Source of the DNA: Marsupella aquatica
Lineage: Eukaryota; Marchantiophyta
Assembly: GCA_973895155.1 (NCBI GenBank)
Contig: OZ316899.1
Span: forward strand, 930,001 to 994,000
Length of the DNA: 64,000 nt
Direction of reading: 5' to 3'
Part shown: one piece after another, positions 23,301 through 33,200 of the stretch
Position numbering within the stretch: the stretch's first letter is position 1
Layout of the letters: each line of letters begins with the position of its first letter
Notes under the pieces: generated by a model
Database searches by the model: none
Told to the model about the DNA's origin: nothing
The model's input: the letters and a program-made list of their open reading frames with translations, nothing else
Translations under genes and position numbers: made by a program

Positions 23301-23943
23301 CTTCATCGTTGACGGCTCCCTTCCTCTTCATCTCTGCTGCCGTGGAGGTTTCTCCTAGCACCGTTGCCTGGGTCCACCTTTCCGTGCTACCCTTTAATTC
23401 CCAGTGTATGTCGTTGCAGTTCTTGATGGCCTCTCGGATGCCGACGACGCTGTCCTTGCAAAACAGAAGATCGTCGAGTTGATTGGAAGTAGGCGTCCAC
23501 AGGAACTCGTCCTTGATGAGTTCGCCTCCTAAGAAAGCCGTCTTCTGCAGCTCCCACAATCGAGCGAGCTCCTGCCGTTCTCGAGCTGCCCTTTCTGACT
23601 CCTCGTCCTCGTAAGTCTTGATGTACTCAGTTGCCCGTTCGAACAGGCATCCCCAGAAATGTGCCGCTTGATTGACGTTGCTCATACCCTCCTTAGGTTG
23701 ATCGTCGGTATCTACTCTCTCCCCGAGTGCTTGCCTAAGCAGCTGACAGTAGTTGGCCTCCCGTAGTCGTCTGCCTAGTTCGTGCTCGCAAATGAGCCAC
23801 CATCTCCTGCAAGCGCTCCTTACCCCTCTCCTCTGCCGGTCCTTCTTCCCGTTAATCCTTCCTAGCCGCCGACGCTTAACGCGCCATAACCCTAATCGGG
23901 TTTTCACCCTCAGCCTTACCTCCGGCCTCTGCCCGGGTTCCAT
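20323..23943 (-). CDS. ORF3 in the 3' LTR of copy C: 1206-residue coiled-coil protein of unknown function
   Basis: I chose the ATG at 23943 (context ACCATGG); the open frame continues 13 codons upstream without an ATG. A basic bipartite patch near residue 206 (KRKGAVNDEATPAKRTR) looks like a nuclear signal. Residues about 285-440 (KYQGFMAGSG to YLLNQLKKILKE) resemble the plant-transposon/Athila-ORF region found in plant repeats (FYLTPKVIAEVFGLP core). Pro/Ser/Glu-rich linkers follow. Residues about 770-1040 form a long coiled coil. TKKKRK near 1085 is a second nuclear-type signal. The C-terminus is Ala/Glu-rich repeats. No enzymatic motif or membrane segment is seen, so it is not an obvious envelope. 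It follows pol in genome order but lies wholly inside the LTR. Against the 5' LTR copy it differs by about five residues (for example GSK/ESK, GSRK/GARK). Confidence 0.85.
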   Translation of the reverse strand: MEPGQRPEVRLRVKTRLGLWRVKRRRLGRINGKKDRQRRGVRSACRRWWLICEHELGRRLREANYCQLLRQALGERVDTDDQPKEGMSNVNQAAHFWGCLFERATEYIKTYEDEESERAARERQELARLWELQKTAFLGGELIKDEFLWTPTSNQLDDLLFCKDSVVGIREAIKNCNDIHWELKGSTERWTQATVLGETSTAAEMKRKGAVNDEATPAKRTRSTAPKKPAEQQSRRQGEAEEEEVDPIKAIPTRDDTWKGWAATLPVEVQLHFAREEDACFTAMQTKKYQGFMAGSGLEAFVRLPWLKPEVPESDLLEFVGSWEPETNCTRIYGKDFYLTPKVIAEVFGLPMGNKTKVDTRKTLPDKEFRSFPGPSTKNGFFRNTCTNPHIGEMINFLRVTMHCNLPRAEIGKAQVYLAERPDPSRDYNGYLLNQLKKILKEEQQVIGMGSVSRLGYHMPLLCRYARGQTFAPVLPLQVRAPEEAPTPRPLAEKPQPPVSPTIEQVFRPRKEDLPMQQPGMQSLLKLLEKEKKSASATTTATATMQDTTTEVGLHRLTRENPFAGDERIRPGSKPGVRMYVGTSSSESEAELPEAPTEEEEREKPEIQEVEEAVEDCSHDNSGYGSDHHVPGVRTCGRFVPTLPRVVRGDPNQQSSPESPPPDVAPPSFDGIKQTVQEFQERIKQEEEAALAKEKDLPGGDWPEDIRRLAEKGSKPLATIEEIRRTAWEQRPRWAMPITSTYSTYAKNRAMEYGEMCGELALGIFGEELEVGPFFHREQLEKHQLEEAVALERSKKDEVIRRLRRMEAEIEDLRAAKKAQDELRIKRHELNIMQGQLDAAQADNQNIKDKLTQTQEELADTIKEREKWKQELKNTEEAHITANSRAMAETQRKEWALKGELEKIRGALEQKEVELGKSYQGIMALQQELASLTASFKADLREKDEMLEQTYAKMNQMESVIIAELDKELRATQEERATLKKELEEAHREQEEAKNELEGSRKDLDETQEELEEITRKMENLQRRADNQTERLKKQAAVFKCLAAAGPSPVGTNQLPGVVIAEGQAAPPAPVPELSGKGKGPAAEPPTKKKRKPSGSRSNTTSQAVVIKEVDPAPTPDRVTAKDPTTLGEGEAEAEGVAEAEAVRVAEAEAVGIAEAGVEAEAEGGPSQAEGELTRSRAGNLSVGGPTAVAAEEVLGASIEDPPPVS

Positions 23944-24046
23944 GGTTGCCCCTAATTGTTTATATTTTCCTTGTTTTGTCACTATACTAAGGTGTTCCTA
24001 GGGTGCCTTCCTGCTTTACCCACTTAACCGGCCGAGTGATTCCTGT

Positions 24047-27000
24047 CTAGGCATCACATAGCTCCCCACTTAATTGTGAAGCGTCCTCGCGAACAACTTC
24101 ATCTTCGTCCATATAGTATTTCTTGAGGCGGTCATAATGGATGCGAACTGGATATACCTCTCCCGTAATGTTGGCCAATTGCACGGAGCCATTGGGGAAC
24201 ATCATGGTTACTCTAAAGGGTCCTAACCAGCGAGTGTAAAGCTTTCCTGGAAACCTACTATACCTACTGTCATAAAGTAGCACAAGATCACCGGTATGAA
24301 TACTAACTACTTTTAACCTTTTATCATACTGCTGCTTCATGATATTCTGTCTATATTCTACTCTCTCGGCTGAAATCATTCTCGCTTCCTCTAAAGCTTC
24401 TAACCTATATTCTCGCTCCTTTAGGCTCTCCTCCGCTGAGGCTCTTTCCTCAATTGTAACTTGAAATGTCGGTATCTCAAGTTGCATGGGTACCAGGGCT
24501 TCTTGTCCAAAGGTTAAGAAGAAGGGTGTATGACCGGTAGTGGATTTATAGGCAAGATTGTAAGCAAAAACAGCAGCAAACAATTTATCATCCCAATCGA
24601 GTTTGTTCTGAGCTACTGTTTTGTTCAATATCTTTCCTATGATTCCGTTTGCTCGTTCTGTCAACCCGTTTGCCTTTGGATGGTAGGGAGTAGTAGGCCT
24701 ATGTTTAACTAAATACTGCTCATTTAAACGACTAATTATATCATTCAAAAAATGGGTTCCTCTATCACTAACTAATTCTAGGGGTGCTCCATACCTGGTG
24801 AAGATCTGCTCATACATGAATCTAGCCGTAGTAATTGCATCATCCTTCGTTGTTGGTCTGGCCTCTACCCATTTAGTTGCATAATCCGTAGCCAGGATTA
24901 TGTACTTGTTCCGTCGAGGGTGGGTCAGTGGTTTCAGAGGTCCAATGTAATCAATACCCCACTTCTCGAATGGTGCCAGAGGTAGAATAGGGTGCAGTGG
25001 ATGCCTGGTGGACGCCCTTGGTCCTCCCGCTCGTTGACAAGGATCGCATTGTTTGATAAACTGATAGACATCTTTGTGCAAGGTGGGCCACCAGTAACCG
25101 GCATTTAATATCTTCTTAGACGTGGTTACTGGGGCAAAATGTCCTCCGGCCTCCTCTCCATGCATGGCCCGTAGGACTCGTTTTACCTCTCTCTTCTCCA
25201 AACACCTTTGAATCGTGCCGTTGATTCCATGCTTGTGCAGTATGCCTTTAATGCACTGATACTGTCTGACCTTCCGCACAAAGACTGCGGCTTGCTCTCG
25301 GCTTAATCCTGGCTGTAATCTGGAAGTGCTGAGAAATTGTAAAATCTCAGGGTACCATGTACCAGCTATTTCCACAACGAATAGCTCCTCGTCGGGGAAT
25401 CGATCATCGATGCAATCCGTGGCAGGTTTACCTGTGATCCTTGAAAAGAAGTCGGCATTGGCATGTAACTTTCCTGGCTTGATCCTCAGCTCATAGTCAA
25501 ACTCCTGTAATAGCAAAATCCATCTTGCTACTCTGCCTGTAAGGTCCGGCTTATTGACTAGGTACTTCAAACTTTCATGATCAGTATGAAAGATTACCTT
25601 GTACCCTAGTAAATAATGCCTAAACTTTTTACAAGAATAAATGACTCCTAATGCTTCTCTTTCCGTGGTAGAGTAGTTCCGTTCGGCATCGGCAAGCTGA
25701 CGGCTTGCGAAGTATATGGGATGGTCCCTTCTTTTCTCATCCAACTGACTTAGTACTGAGCCAATACAGAAGCCCGAGACATCTACAAAAACATGAAAAT
25801 CTTTGTTCCAGTCCGGTGCTATCATGACTGGGGCCTCTACTAACATCTGCTTCAATTCTACCACCGCTGTGACTCGTTCGGGTGTGGGTTCGAAGTCTGC
25901 TCCTGCCTTGAGCATATTGGTTAATGGTAAAGCTAGCTTGGCAAAATCCTTGATGAACCGGCGATAGTAACCAATGCATCCCAAGAAGGATCTTACATCC
26001 TTTATGTTCTTAGGTTGCATGATATCTAGCCATACTGCTAGCTTACCTTTGTCAATCTCAATGCCCTTCCTTGATACCTTGTGACCTAGTAGCACCCCCT
26101 CGGTTACTGCAAAAAAACATTTATCTGGGTGTAACTTGAGACCCACCTCCCTACATCTCATGAAGGTTTTCCTGAGGTATTTAGCATGTTTCGATGCCTT
26201 CCCGAATACTGCAAAGTCATCAATGAAGATTTCCATGAACTTTCTCAAGTAATCATGAAAAATGTTCACCATTAATCGTTGGAACATAGCTGGTGCGTTG
26301 CAGAGTCCAAACGGCATACGATTGAAGACATAGATCCCCCATTCCGTGATGAAGGCCGTCTTGATTTGGTCTTCCTGCCGAATCCTGATTTGGTTATAAC
26401 CAGAGTATCCATCCATGAATGAATATAGTTCATGACTGGCTACCATGTCTAGTACCATATCAGTAAACGGTAAAGGAAAATGGTCTTTTAATGTTGCTTC
26501 ATTCAGCTTCCTGTAATCCTGACAAACCCGGATCTTGGGTTTACCATCGGGTCCAGCTTTCTTGGGAACTATCACAATTGGAGACACCCAGTCTGAATGC
26601 AGGACTGGAGTGATGAATCCAGCTTCCACTAGTTTGTCGATTTCTGTTTTGACCAGCAGGGAATACCTCGGGTTCATCCTTCGAATTGGTTGTCGAAATG
26701 ATTTGGCTCCTAACATGAGATCAATTCGATGTTCCCCTAGTGTTGGATCTACGCCCTTTAGATCTTGGTGACTCCATGCAAACACATCCTAAAATTCAAT
26801 CAATAAGTCACTGATCTCTTTCTCGAGCTCAGGTGCTAGGTTTCTCCCTAAGTTCAGTTCTCTTCCCTCTCCTAAGTCGAGCTTCCGATATTGCCGTGCT
26901 TGGATCATATTAATCTGCTTCTTCAAATTCGGGTCCAGTTCGGCTTCCAGTCTCTCTAATCTCATACCTCCATAAACTGGGATCTCGGCTGGACTAGCTG

Positions 27001-27313
27001 AGTCGGTCCCTTCCTTGGTGTCCATAGATGGTCTCCTTACCGGTCTATTCGGTTTTGAATTAGTGGTCGGCTCCCCTTCCTGCCTTGGCTCTGGATCGTG
27101 TCTGTCCATCTCATCCACCTCTTGCTCCTGAGAGTTAGGCCGCTGTGCTCTCTCGGCTTCTAATAGGGCCTCAATTTGTTCTGCCCTCGTAATCGGCTTG
27201 TATGCCGATCCCTTGGTATTTAATTCCTTGCCGATGATCGATGGCGTTGTGGACCCCGTCGGCTCTGCCACAACGCCTGCAGAAAATCCACTGTCCCTGC
27301 TACTGCTCCCCAC
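24047..27313 (-). pseudogene. pol: pol of copy C: RT, RNase H, integrase; one nonsense codon
   Basis: The frame starts at ATG 27313, overlaps gag-protease by 94 bp in the -1 frame and ends at 24047, 12 bases inside the 3' LTR. TAG at 26789-26791 replaces CAG after EISDLLIEF, splitting off 174 N-terminal residues. Counted from 26785: RT with PFGLCNAPAMFQR and catalytic FIDDF (about 188); RNase H with FVDVSG (about 333), TEREAL, TDHESL and ANADFFSR; integrase with an H-x6-H and CDPC zinc region (541-580), Asp in GIDYIG (610), Asp in SDRGTHF (672), Glu in LTERANG (709) and GPF module (855). No chromodomain follows. All catalytic residues are present, so the single stop is the only evident lesion. 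Confidence 0.92.
24059..24071 (-). promoter_or_regulatory. Polypurine tract of copy C
   Basis: AAGTGGGGAGCTA ends exactly at the LTR tip (24058). It is also coding: it specifies the Ser-Gly-Glu-Leu near the pol C-terminus, and the final Cys-Asp-Ala and stop come from the LTR. Confidence 0.85.
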
Positions 27314-30213
27314 TTAGCCGTTTCATCCAATTGGTCTACATCCTTAACTTCCTCCGGAATTGCAGCTAAAAAGGTGGATTCTATTGTAAAGCAGTCCTCG
27401 ACCTCTTCGTCTTCTTCTTCCAAGTCACCTTCCATTGGTTCTTGCCATAATCCGCTGGGGGGTACCTCTGGTCCAAAGACACCTTCTTCGGTTAGGTTAG
27501 TGAAGCATTCTAACCAACGTACTTCATCGGCTGACTCCAGTCCACTATCGTACCCATCTACTTCCCTTATGCTTTTCCTACGGTCATCCTTAGTGTCCCA
27601 GGATACCGTGATAGAGGGGGTCCCGAAAGTGAACTGCTTTTTACCCCAATCTTCTATTACCTCGACTAGGTACAGCCATGGCCTACCAATCAATAGCCGG
27701 AATGACGTAGGATTTACCGGCTTCATTACTACATAGTTAATGCTAAAGAAGATACCTCCTATCTCTGTCTTGATGCCGGTTAACACTCCCGTCGGAATGA
27801 CCTGATATCCATTGGCCATGTTCAACACTCTTCCAGTCATCTCCGGTGTTAGACCCCACCCTTTTGCTGTTGAATCAATCATAATACATACCCCTGATCC
27901 TCCATCGATGGGTACCCGTAGTAATAATTCTCCTTGAATCATTAATGGTAATGCTGGGGCTCCTTGATCTTCTTCTATCATTAGTACGTCGGATCTGGTT
28001 GCTACCTTGGGTAATCTCGGCTTGCCGAGAATAGCCTTCCTTAATTGCTTCCGGAAGTACGGGCTATTTTTCAATAGTTGACCTACTGTTGCCGAGACTC
28101 TAGATTCTAGTACATCTTTAGCCAGGTCATAGGGAACAATCGGCTTCTCCTCTGGTGGTGTTTCCGTCTTGGATTCGGCCAGTTTTGCCACGCTAGTCTC
28201 CACAGCTGTTGGGTCTTCCGAAGCAAACAATGCTTTTGCTCGTTTTACATCCTTGGCAATGGCTTCGGTATTCTCCAGGGTTTCTAATTCTCTTAGTTGT
28301 TCCTTAACACTAGCCGTAACAGAGGGGTAGAACAACTTAGGATGATCTCGATTGAAGTCGCTATCTTGTGAAGGATTGGTTTCAATGGTGGGCTCATGGC
28401 TTACCTGTATTGCCGGAGCCCTCCCTTCTTCTTCTGTTGATGTTGACGAAGAGTCGATCCTTTCCTTCGTAACCTTCCCTTTATTTTTGGCCAGCCCATC
28501 CCACCTTTCCTTCCTTCTGGTAGATCGAGTAGAGACCCGGTAGCAATCATGATCTAAATCCTCCTCTGAGAAGGTTGATAGGGCTTCGGCCTCATCATCA
28601 GATGGTACGAACTCTGCCTCGGCATCCTCTTGCCATCCTAGTTCGATGTGGTTGATTTGAACTCCTCCGGGGGTAGTACCTGGCGGTAAGATCTTGATCG
28701 GCAAAAGCTTATGATTTGCGGCCAGGCCTGCCAACCAAGTAGGACATTGCCCTAGCATATGACCTTCCTGTCGGCATCCCATACATAGCTGAGCTGGTTG
28801 TCCATCACCCTGTTTGCGTGCATTCGGGTATTCTCTAGCAAAATGGCCAGGTTGACCACAATTATAGCACGCCGCAAATCTTTGCACATTCGGCCTAGGA
28901 GGTACTGACGGGTTCTGAATAATCCGAGGATACATCTCTCCTGGATTGTTCCTTAACCCTGACCACAGAGATGCAGGTCTGTTGGATAGGTCTCGTGCTC
29001 CAGTCTCACTGATGCCGAAAACACTATCAGCGGCATCTCCCAAAAAGTACTCTACTTCTCCCTGACATGGTCTGATCTCGGCCACATGCCGAACATGATT
29101 AGTATTAAGCTTAGGACAAGCATCTTTATGGTGTCCGGTTTTATAACATAAGGCACACCATACAGAGCTATCCTCCTGTACTACCTTCTTCTTTGGTTTT
29201 ACCTCTGCAATGATAGCCTTAAGTTGCTCGGTAAGGGCTACGATGTTATCTGGTGGCTTAGCCTCCATCTTGACTTTCGTCTTCCCTCTCCTTCTGCCCT
29301 TCCTTTTCCTAGTTTTTTCTTCTTCAGAACTAGAAGATGACTCACTCTTGCTACTCCCACTATTCGAGCTTGACTTATCACTTCTAGACTTCTTGGAATG
29401 TTTCTTCTTCTTATCTTTTTTCTTATGGGGTGATCCCTCCTCTGATGAGGAACTCTCAGACTTAAGCTGTTTCTTCCGGCTTGTGATATCTGCATTAATG
29501 TATAATTGAATATCCTTAATTGCTTCGGCTAAGGTCTCCGGGTTCTCCTTCCTAATTGCAAAACTCATCTTCTGTGGCAAAGCATTCACCAACCATTGAA
29601 GTTGCATACCTTCAGATGCATTGGTCTTTGTACGTCTTACCAGTTTCTGAAAGCGTTGCAAGAACTTCCTGAAGGATTTGTTCTCCTTGAACCGAAGTTG
29701 TCCCAACTTCAGCACTGCTAGTTCTGAAGTTCCAATGGGTCGAAACTCCTTAACAAAGAGTGTTTTGAAGATATCCCAGATGGCTTGATCTTCCACATCT
29801 AATGCTCTGTACCAAGGCCTAGCCTCACCCTTGAACAGGCCGGGAAGAATCTGCATCTTGATGGCCGATTCTCCATTTGCTGCAGCGGTTCCCTCGAAAT
29901 CATCCAACCATTCGTCCGGATCCTCATCTCCTCTCCCATGAAATGCCTTGTAATGTATGCGCGACCGCTGGCTCAATCTGGTCCCTGGCCTCTCGTCTGG
30001 CCGTGCCTCTGGTTCCCCCATGTCGGTTGGAGACTCACTTCTCCTTACCGACTCTTCTTCTGGTATGTCTTCTTCGACGCCACTTCCAGTTTCGGAGCTA
30101 CCAGCTCTTTCTGCCCCTCTCAGTCGTTGTGTATCATGCCACCCGGCGAGCTGCTGCAGTCGAGCTCTCTCCCGTTGAATCACTCTTTCTTCCCTCGGCG
30201 TAAGGTCAGTCAT
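27220..30213 (-). CDS. gag-pro: gag-protease polyprotein of copy C
   Basis: The frame has 997 residues, starting at ATG 30213, the first after the PBS. A Retrotrans_gag capsid segment (about 90-230, with LPGLFKGEARPWYRAL and LQRFQKLVRR) is followed by a Ser/Lys-rich basic stretch (about 245-320). There are three CCHC knuckles: CALCYKTGHHKDAC (about 351), the second (about 448) and CMGCRQEGHMLGQC (about 476). In this copy the second knuckle ends in Tyr instead of Cys (codon 28828-28830), so it should not bind zinc. Protease follows: IDGGSGVCIM at about 769 in place of the usual DTG/DSG, with LLIGRPWL downstream. The acidic C-terminus overlaps the start of pol. Confidence 0.93.
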   Translation of the reverse strand: MTDLTPREERVIQRERARLQQLAGWHDTQRLRGAERAGSSETGSGVEEDIPEEESVRRSESPTDMGEPEARPDERPGTRLSQRSRIHYKAFHGRGDEDPDEWLDDFEGTAAANGESAIKMQILPGLFKGEARPWYRALDVEDQAIWDIFKTLFVKEFRPIGTSELAVLKLGQLRFKENKSFRKFLQRFQKLVRRTKTNASEGMQLQWLVNALPQKMSFAIRKENPETLAEAIKDIQLYINADITSRKKQLKSESSSSEEGSPHKKKDKKKKHSKKSRSDKSSSNSGSSKSESSSSSEEEKTRKRKGRRRGKTKVKMEAKPPDNIVALTEQLKAIIAEVKPKKKVVQEDSSVWCALCYKTGHHKDACPKLNTNHVRHVAEIRPCQGEVEYFLGDAADSVFGISETGARDLSNRPASLWSGLRNNPGEMYPRIIQNPSVPPRPNVQRFAACYNCGQPGHFAREYPNARKQGDGQPAQLCMGCRQEGHMLGQCPTWLAGLAANHKLLPIKILPPGTTPGGVQINHIELGWQEDAEAEFVPSDDEAEALSTFSEEDLDHDCYRVSTRSTRRKERWDGLAKNKGKVTKERIDSSSTSTEEEGRAPAIQVSHEPTIETNPSQDSDFNRDHPKLFYPSVTASVKEQLRELETLENTEAIAKDVKRAKALFASEDPTAVETSVAKLAESKTETPPEEKPIVPYDLAKDVLESRVSATVGQLLKNSPYFRKQLRKAILGKPRLPKVATRSDVLMIEEDQGAPALPLMIQGELLLRVPIDGGSGVCIMIDSTAKGWGLTPEMTGRVLNMANGYQVIPTGVLTGIKTEIGGIFFSINYVVMKPVNPTSFRLLIGRPWLYLVEVIEDWGKKQFTFGTPSITVSWDTKDDRRKSIREVDGYDSGLESADEVRWLECFTNLTEEGVFGPEVPPSGLWQEPMEGDLEEEDEEVEDCFTIESTFLAAIPEEVKDVDQLDETAKWGAVAGTVDFLQALWQSRRGPQRHRSSARN

Positions 30214-30260
30214 TACCTACGCTTCCGTTCTAACTTCATATCTCACGGCTTAAGAAATGC

Positions 30261-30278
30261 CCCCTCCATCTAGCGCCA
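30261..30278 (-). promoter_or_regulatory. Primer binding site of copy C
   Basis: TGGCGCTAGATGGAGGGG on the minus strand starts four bases after the 5' LTR (border 30283). It marks where a tRNA 3' end would prime minus-strand synthesis; the tRNA is not identified. Confidence 0.8.
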
Positions 30279-30282
30279 AAAA

Positions 30283-33200
30283 TGTGGTGCGTCCCATGGC
30301 TCCCTAAACCCAAGAAACCCCCCAGCTCAAGCCGATTCCCGCAGGTTTCGCGCTTGGCGAGGCCGTTTCCGCGGCTTAGCGGCATGGGACGCTGCTAACC
30401 TTCTACTACTACTATTAACATTTTACACACATATACTGGACAGATCCTTCATCGGGTCATGAGATACGTAGCCGGCCTAATATAGGCCTTCCCCTGTCTT
30501 CCCCTGTCTTCCCCTCCGTCTCGTTAGGTATGTTTGGATTCCGCCGCCGGAATGATCCCCAATAGGCTTGGTTAAGCCGCTAAGACCTCTCTCAGCTCGA
30601 CACATCCAACTCTCACTCCCCTGCTTACTTTCCTTCGTTCTGTTGATGTGGGCACTCTTCACACAAGTTAATGCGACACACAAATAGCAAAATGACTCAT
30701 TCTGACTGAGTCATACCATGCACTTGCCATACAAACAGTACATCTCATACACAAGTTCTGCGAACTAAGCCGTGAGGCCAACTCTATTCAGCTCTTAGGC
30801 ATGAGGAAACATGAATATACACAAGGGTCACTGTATGACTAACCGAGAGCTTCTCGTACTACTTGATCCCAGCCCGGCTGGTGCAAACTAAAAACTTGCT
30901 AAAGAAGAGGCCCTGAGCTCCCCGCTGCCCAGGTACTTATCCTGGTAGTGGATCCGCCATTCTTTGCATCGTAAGCCTAATCTACTTAACAGTAATCTAC
31001 TTGCCCGAATCTACCTATGTACAGCAAGGCAGGAGCACAAGTGTTGCTCCTACCAGTGGGACCGCAATCCCACTAAGCTAAGTGTCAGGGCCGCTCCTGG
31101 TTCTGATCCTAATCCTAAACGTGGAGATCCGTGCCCGCCCTGCCCACTCACGCCTCCTCCCTCCACGTCCGCCCTCCCTAAAAGGAACGGCGCCCTTGCA
31201 CCGTCACGACACCGGTGGTGGATCCTCAATGGACGCCCCCAACACTTCCTCCGCAGCCACTGCCGTTGGCCCGCCTACTGACAGATTACCTGCCCTTGAC
31301 CGAGTCAACTCTCCCTCGGCCTGACTGGGTCCACCTTCGGCTTCAGCCTCGACACCGGCCTCGGCAATACCCACGGCTTCGGCCTCAGCCACTCTCACGG
31401 CTTCGGCTTCAGCCACTCCCTCGGCTTCGGCTTCCCCTTCCCCTAGGGTAGTTGGATCCTTAGCCGTGACCCTGTCTGGGGTCGGTGCTGGGTCTACCTC
31501 CTTGATCACCACGGCCTGTGAAGTCGTATTACTCCTTGACCCTGAAGGTTTCCGCTTCTTCTTCGTTGGTGGCTCGGCAGCTGGTCCCTTCCCCTTCCCA
31601 CTTACCTCCGGCACTGGTGCAGGTGGCGCGGCTTGTCCTTCGGCAATTACCACCCCTGGTAACTGGTTTGTCCCAACAGGAGATGGACCTGCTGCAGCTA
31701 AGCATTTAAATACTGCGGCTTGTTTCTTCAGCCGCTCTGTTTGGTTGTCGGCCCGCCGCTGTAGGTTCTCCATCTTCCTCGTGATTTCCTCCAACTCCTC
31801 TTGGGTTTCATCCAGGTCCTTACGTGCCCCCTCCAGCTCGTTTTTGGCCTCCTCCTGCTCCCTGTGGGCTTCCTCCAATTCCTTCTTCAAGGTAGCCTTC
31901 TCCTCCTGGGTTGCTCTTAGCTCCTTGTCGAGCTCTGCAATGATGACAGACTCCATCTGGTTCATCTTGGCGTAAGTCTGTTCGAGCATCTCGTCCTTCT
32001 CCCTTAGGTCGGCCTTGAAGCTGGCCGTCAGGGACGCAAGCTCCTGCTGCAGCGCCATAATCCCTTGATAGGATTTCCCTAACTCGACCTCCTTCTGCTC
32101 AAGGGCTCCACGGATTTTCTCGAGCTCCCCTTTCAACGCCCATTCCTTTCTTTGGGTCTCCGCCATGGCCCGGCTGTTGGCTGTTATGTGGGCCTCCTCT
32201 GTATTCTTCAGCTCTTGCTTCCACTTTTCCCTTTCTTTGATCGTGTCGGCCAACTCTTCCTGCGTCTGAGTCAGTTTATCCTTGATATTCTGATTATCAG
32301 CCTGCGCGGCGTCCAACTGCCCCTGCATGATGTTCAGCTCATGTCGTTTAATCCGCAGTTCATCTTGGGCTTTCTTGGCCGCCCTTAGATCTTCAATCTC
32401 GGCTTCCATCCTCCTAAGCCGCCGAATGACCTCGTCCTTCTTGCTTCTCTCTAAAGCCACCGCTTCTTCTAATTGGTGCTTCTCCAACTGCTCCCTATGG
32501 AAAAAGGGTCCTACCTCCAACTCCTCTCCAAAGATGCCGAGCGCAAGTTCCCCACACATCTCACCATACTCCATGGCTCTATTCTTAGCGTAGGTGGAGT
32601 AAGTAGAAGTGATCGGCATCGCCCATCGTGGCCTCTGCTCCCAAGCCGTCCTGCGGATCTCTTCAATCGTGGCTAGAGGTTTGCTTCCTTTTTCGGCTAG
32701 CCGCCTGATGTCCTCCGGCCAATCTCCTCCTGGTAAATCCTTTTCCTTAGCCAGGGCGGCCTCTTCCTCCTGCTTGATTCGCTCCTGAAATTCCTGCACC
32801 GTCTGTTTTATGCCGTCGAAGCTCGGGGGAGCAACATCTGGTGGGGGAGACTCAGGGCTACTCTGCTGGTTGGGGTCCCCTCGCACTACCCTTGGAAGTG
32901 TGGGGACAAACCGGCCACAGGTCCTTACTCCTGGAACGTGATGGTCCGACCCATAGCCGGAATTATCATGGCTGCAGTCCTCCACTGCCTCCTCTACCTC
33001 TTGGATTTCCGGCTTCTCCCTCTCCTCTTCCTCGGTAGGAGCTTCGGGCAATTCTGCCTCAGATTCGGAGCTTGAGGTTCCCACGTACATTCGAACACCT
33101 GGCTTGGATTCCGGCCTGATTCTCTCGTCTCCAGCAAAGGGGTTTTCTCTTGTGAGCCGGTGTAGGCCTACCTCTGTAGTAGTGTCCTGCATGGTTGCCG

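Larger units (their letters stand above)
19402..24058 (-). repeat. 3' LTR of copy C (4657 bp)
   Basis: It is bounded by GGTTA on the left and by the PPT on the right. In element direction it begins TGTGATGCC; 115 bp later ORF3 starts and fills 3621 bp; the last 921 bp are non-coding. That tail holds a possible TATA within a palindrome, the triplicated CTTCCCCTGT, a TGACTCA inverted repeat and two hairpins just after ORF3: AGTGGGA/TCCCACT with 6-base loop and AGGAGCA/TGCTCCT with 7-base loop. If transcription starts in this tail, ORF3 is part of U3. Confidence 0.95.

Noticed and set aside
20323-23943. ORF3 as an envelope-like protein
   Set aside because: Although it follows pol in the genome order, I see no signal peptide, transmembrane helix or fusion-like segment; it has nuclear-type basic patches and coiled coil instead.
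23944-23982. Upstream GTG start for ORF3 giving 1219 residues
   Set aside because: A plant element should start at ATG; the ATG at 23943 has a strong ACCATGG context and is shared by all copies.
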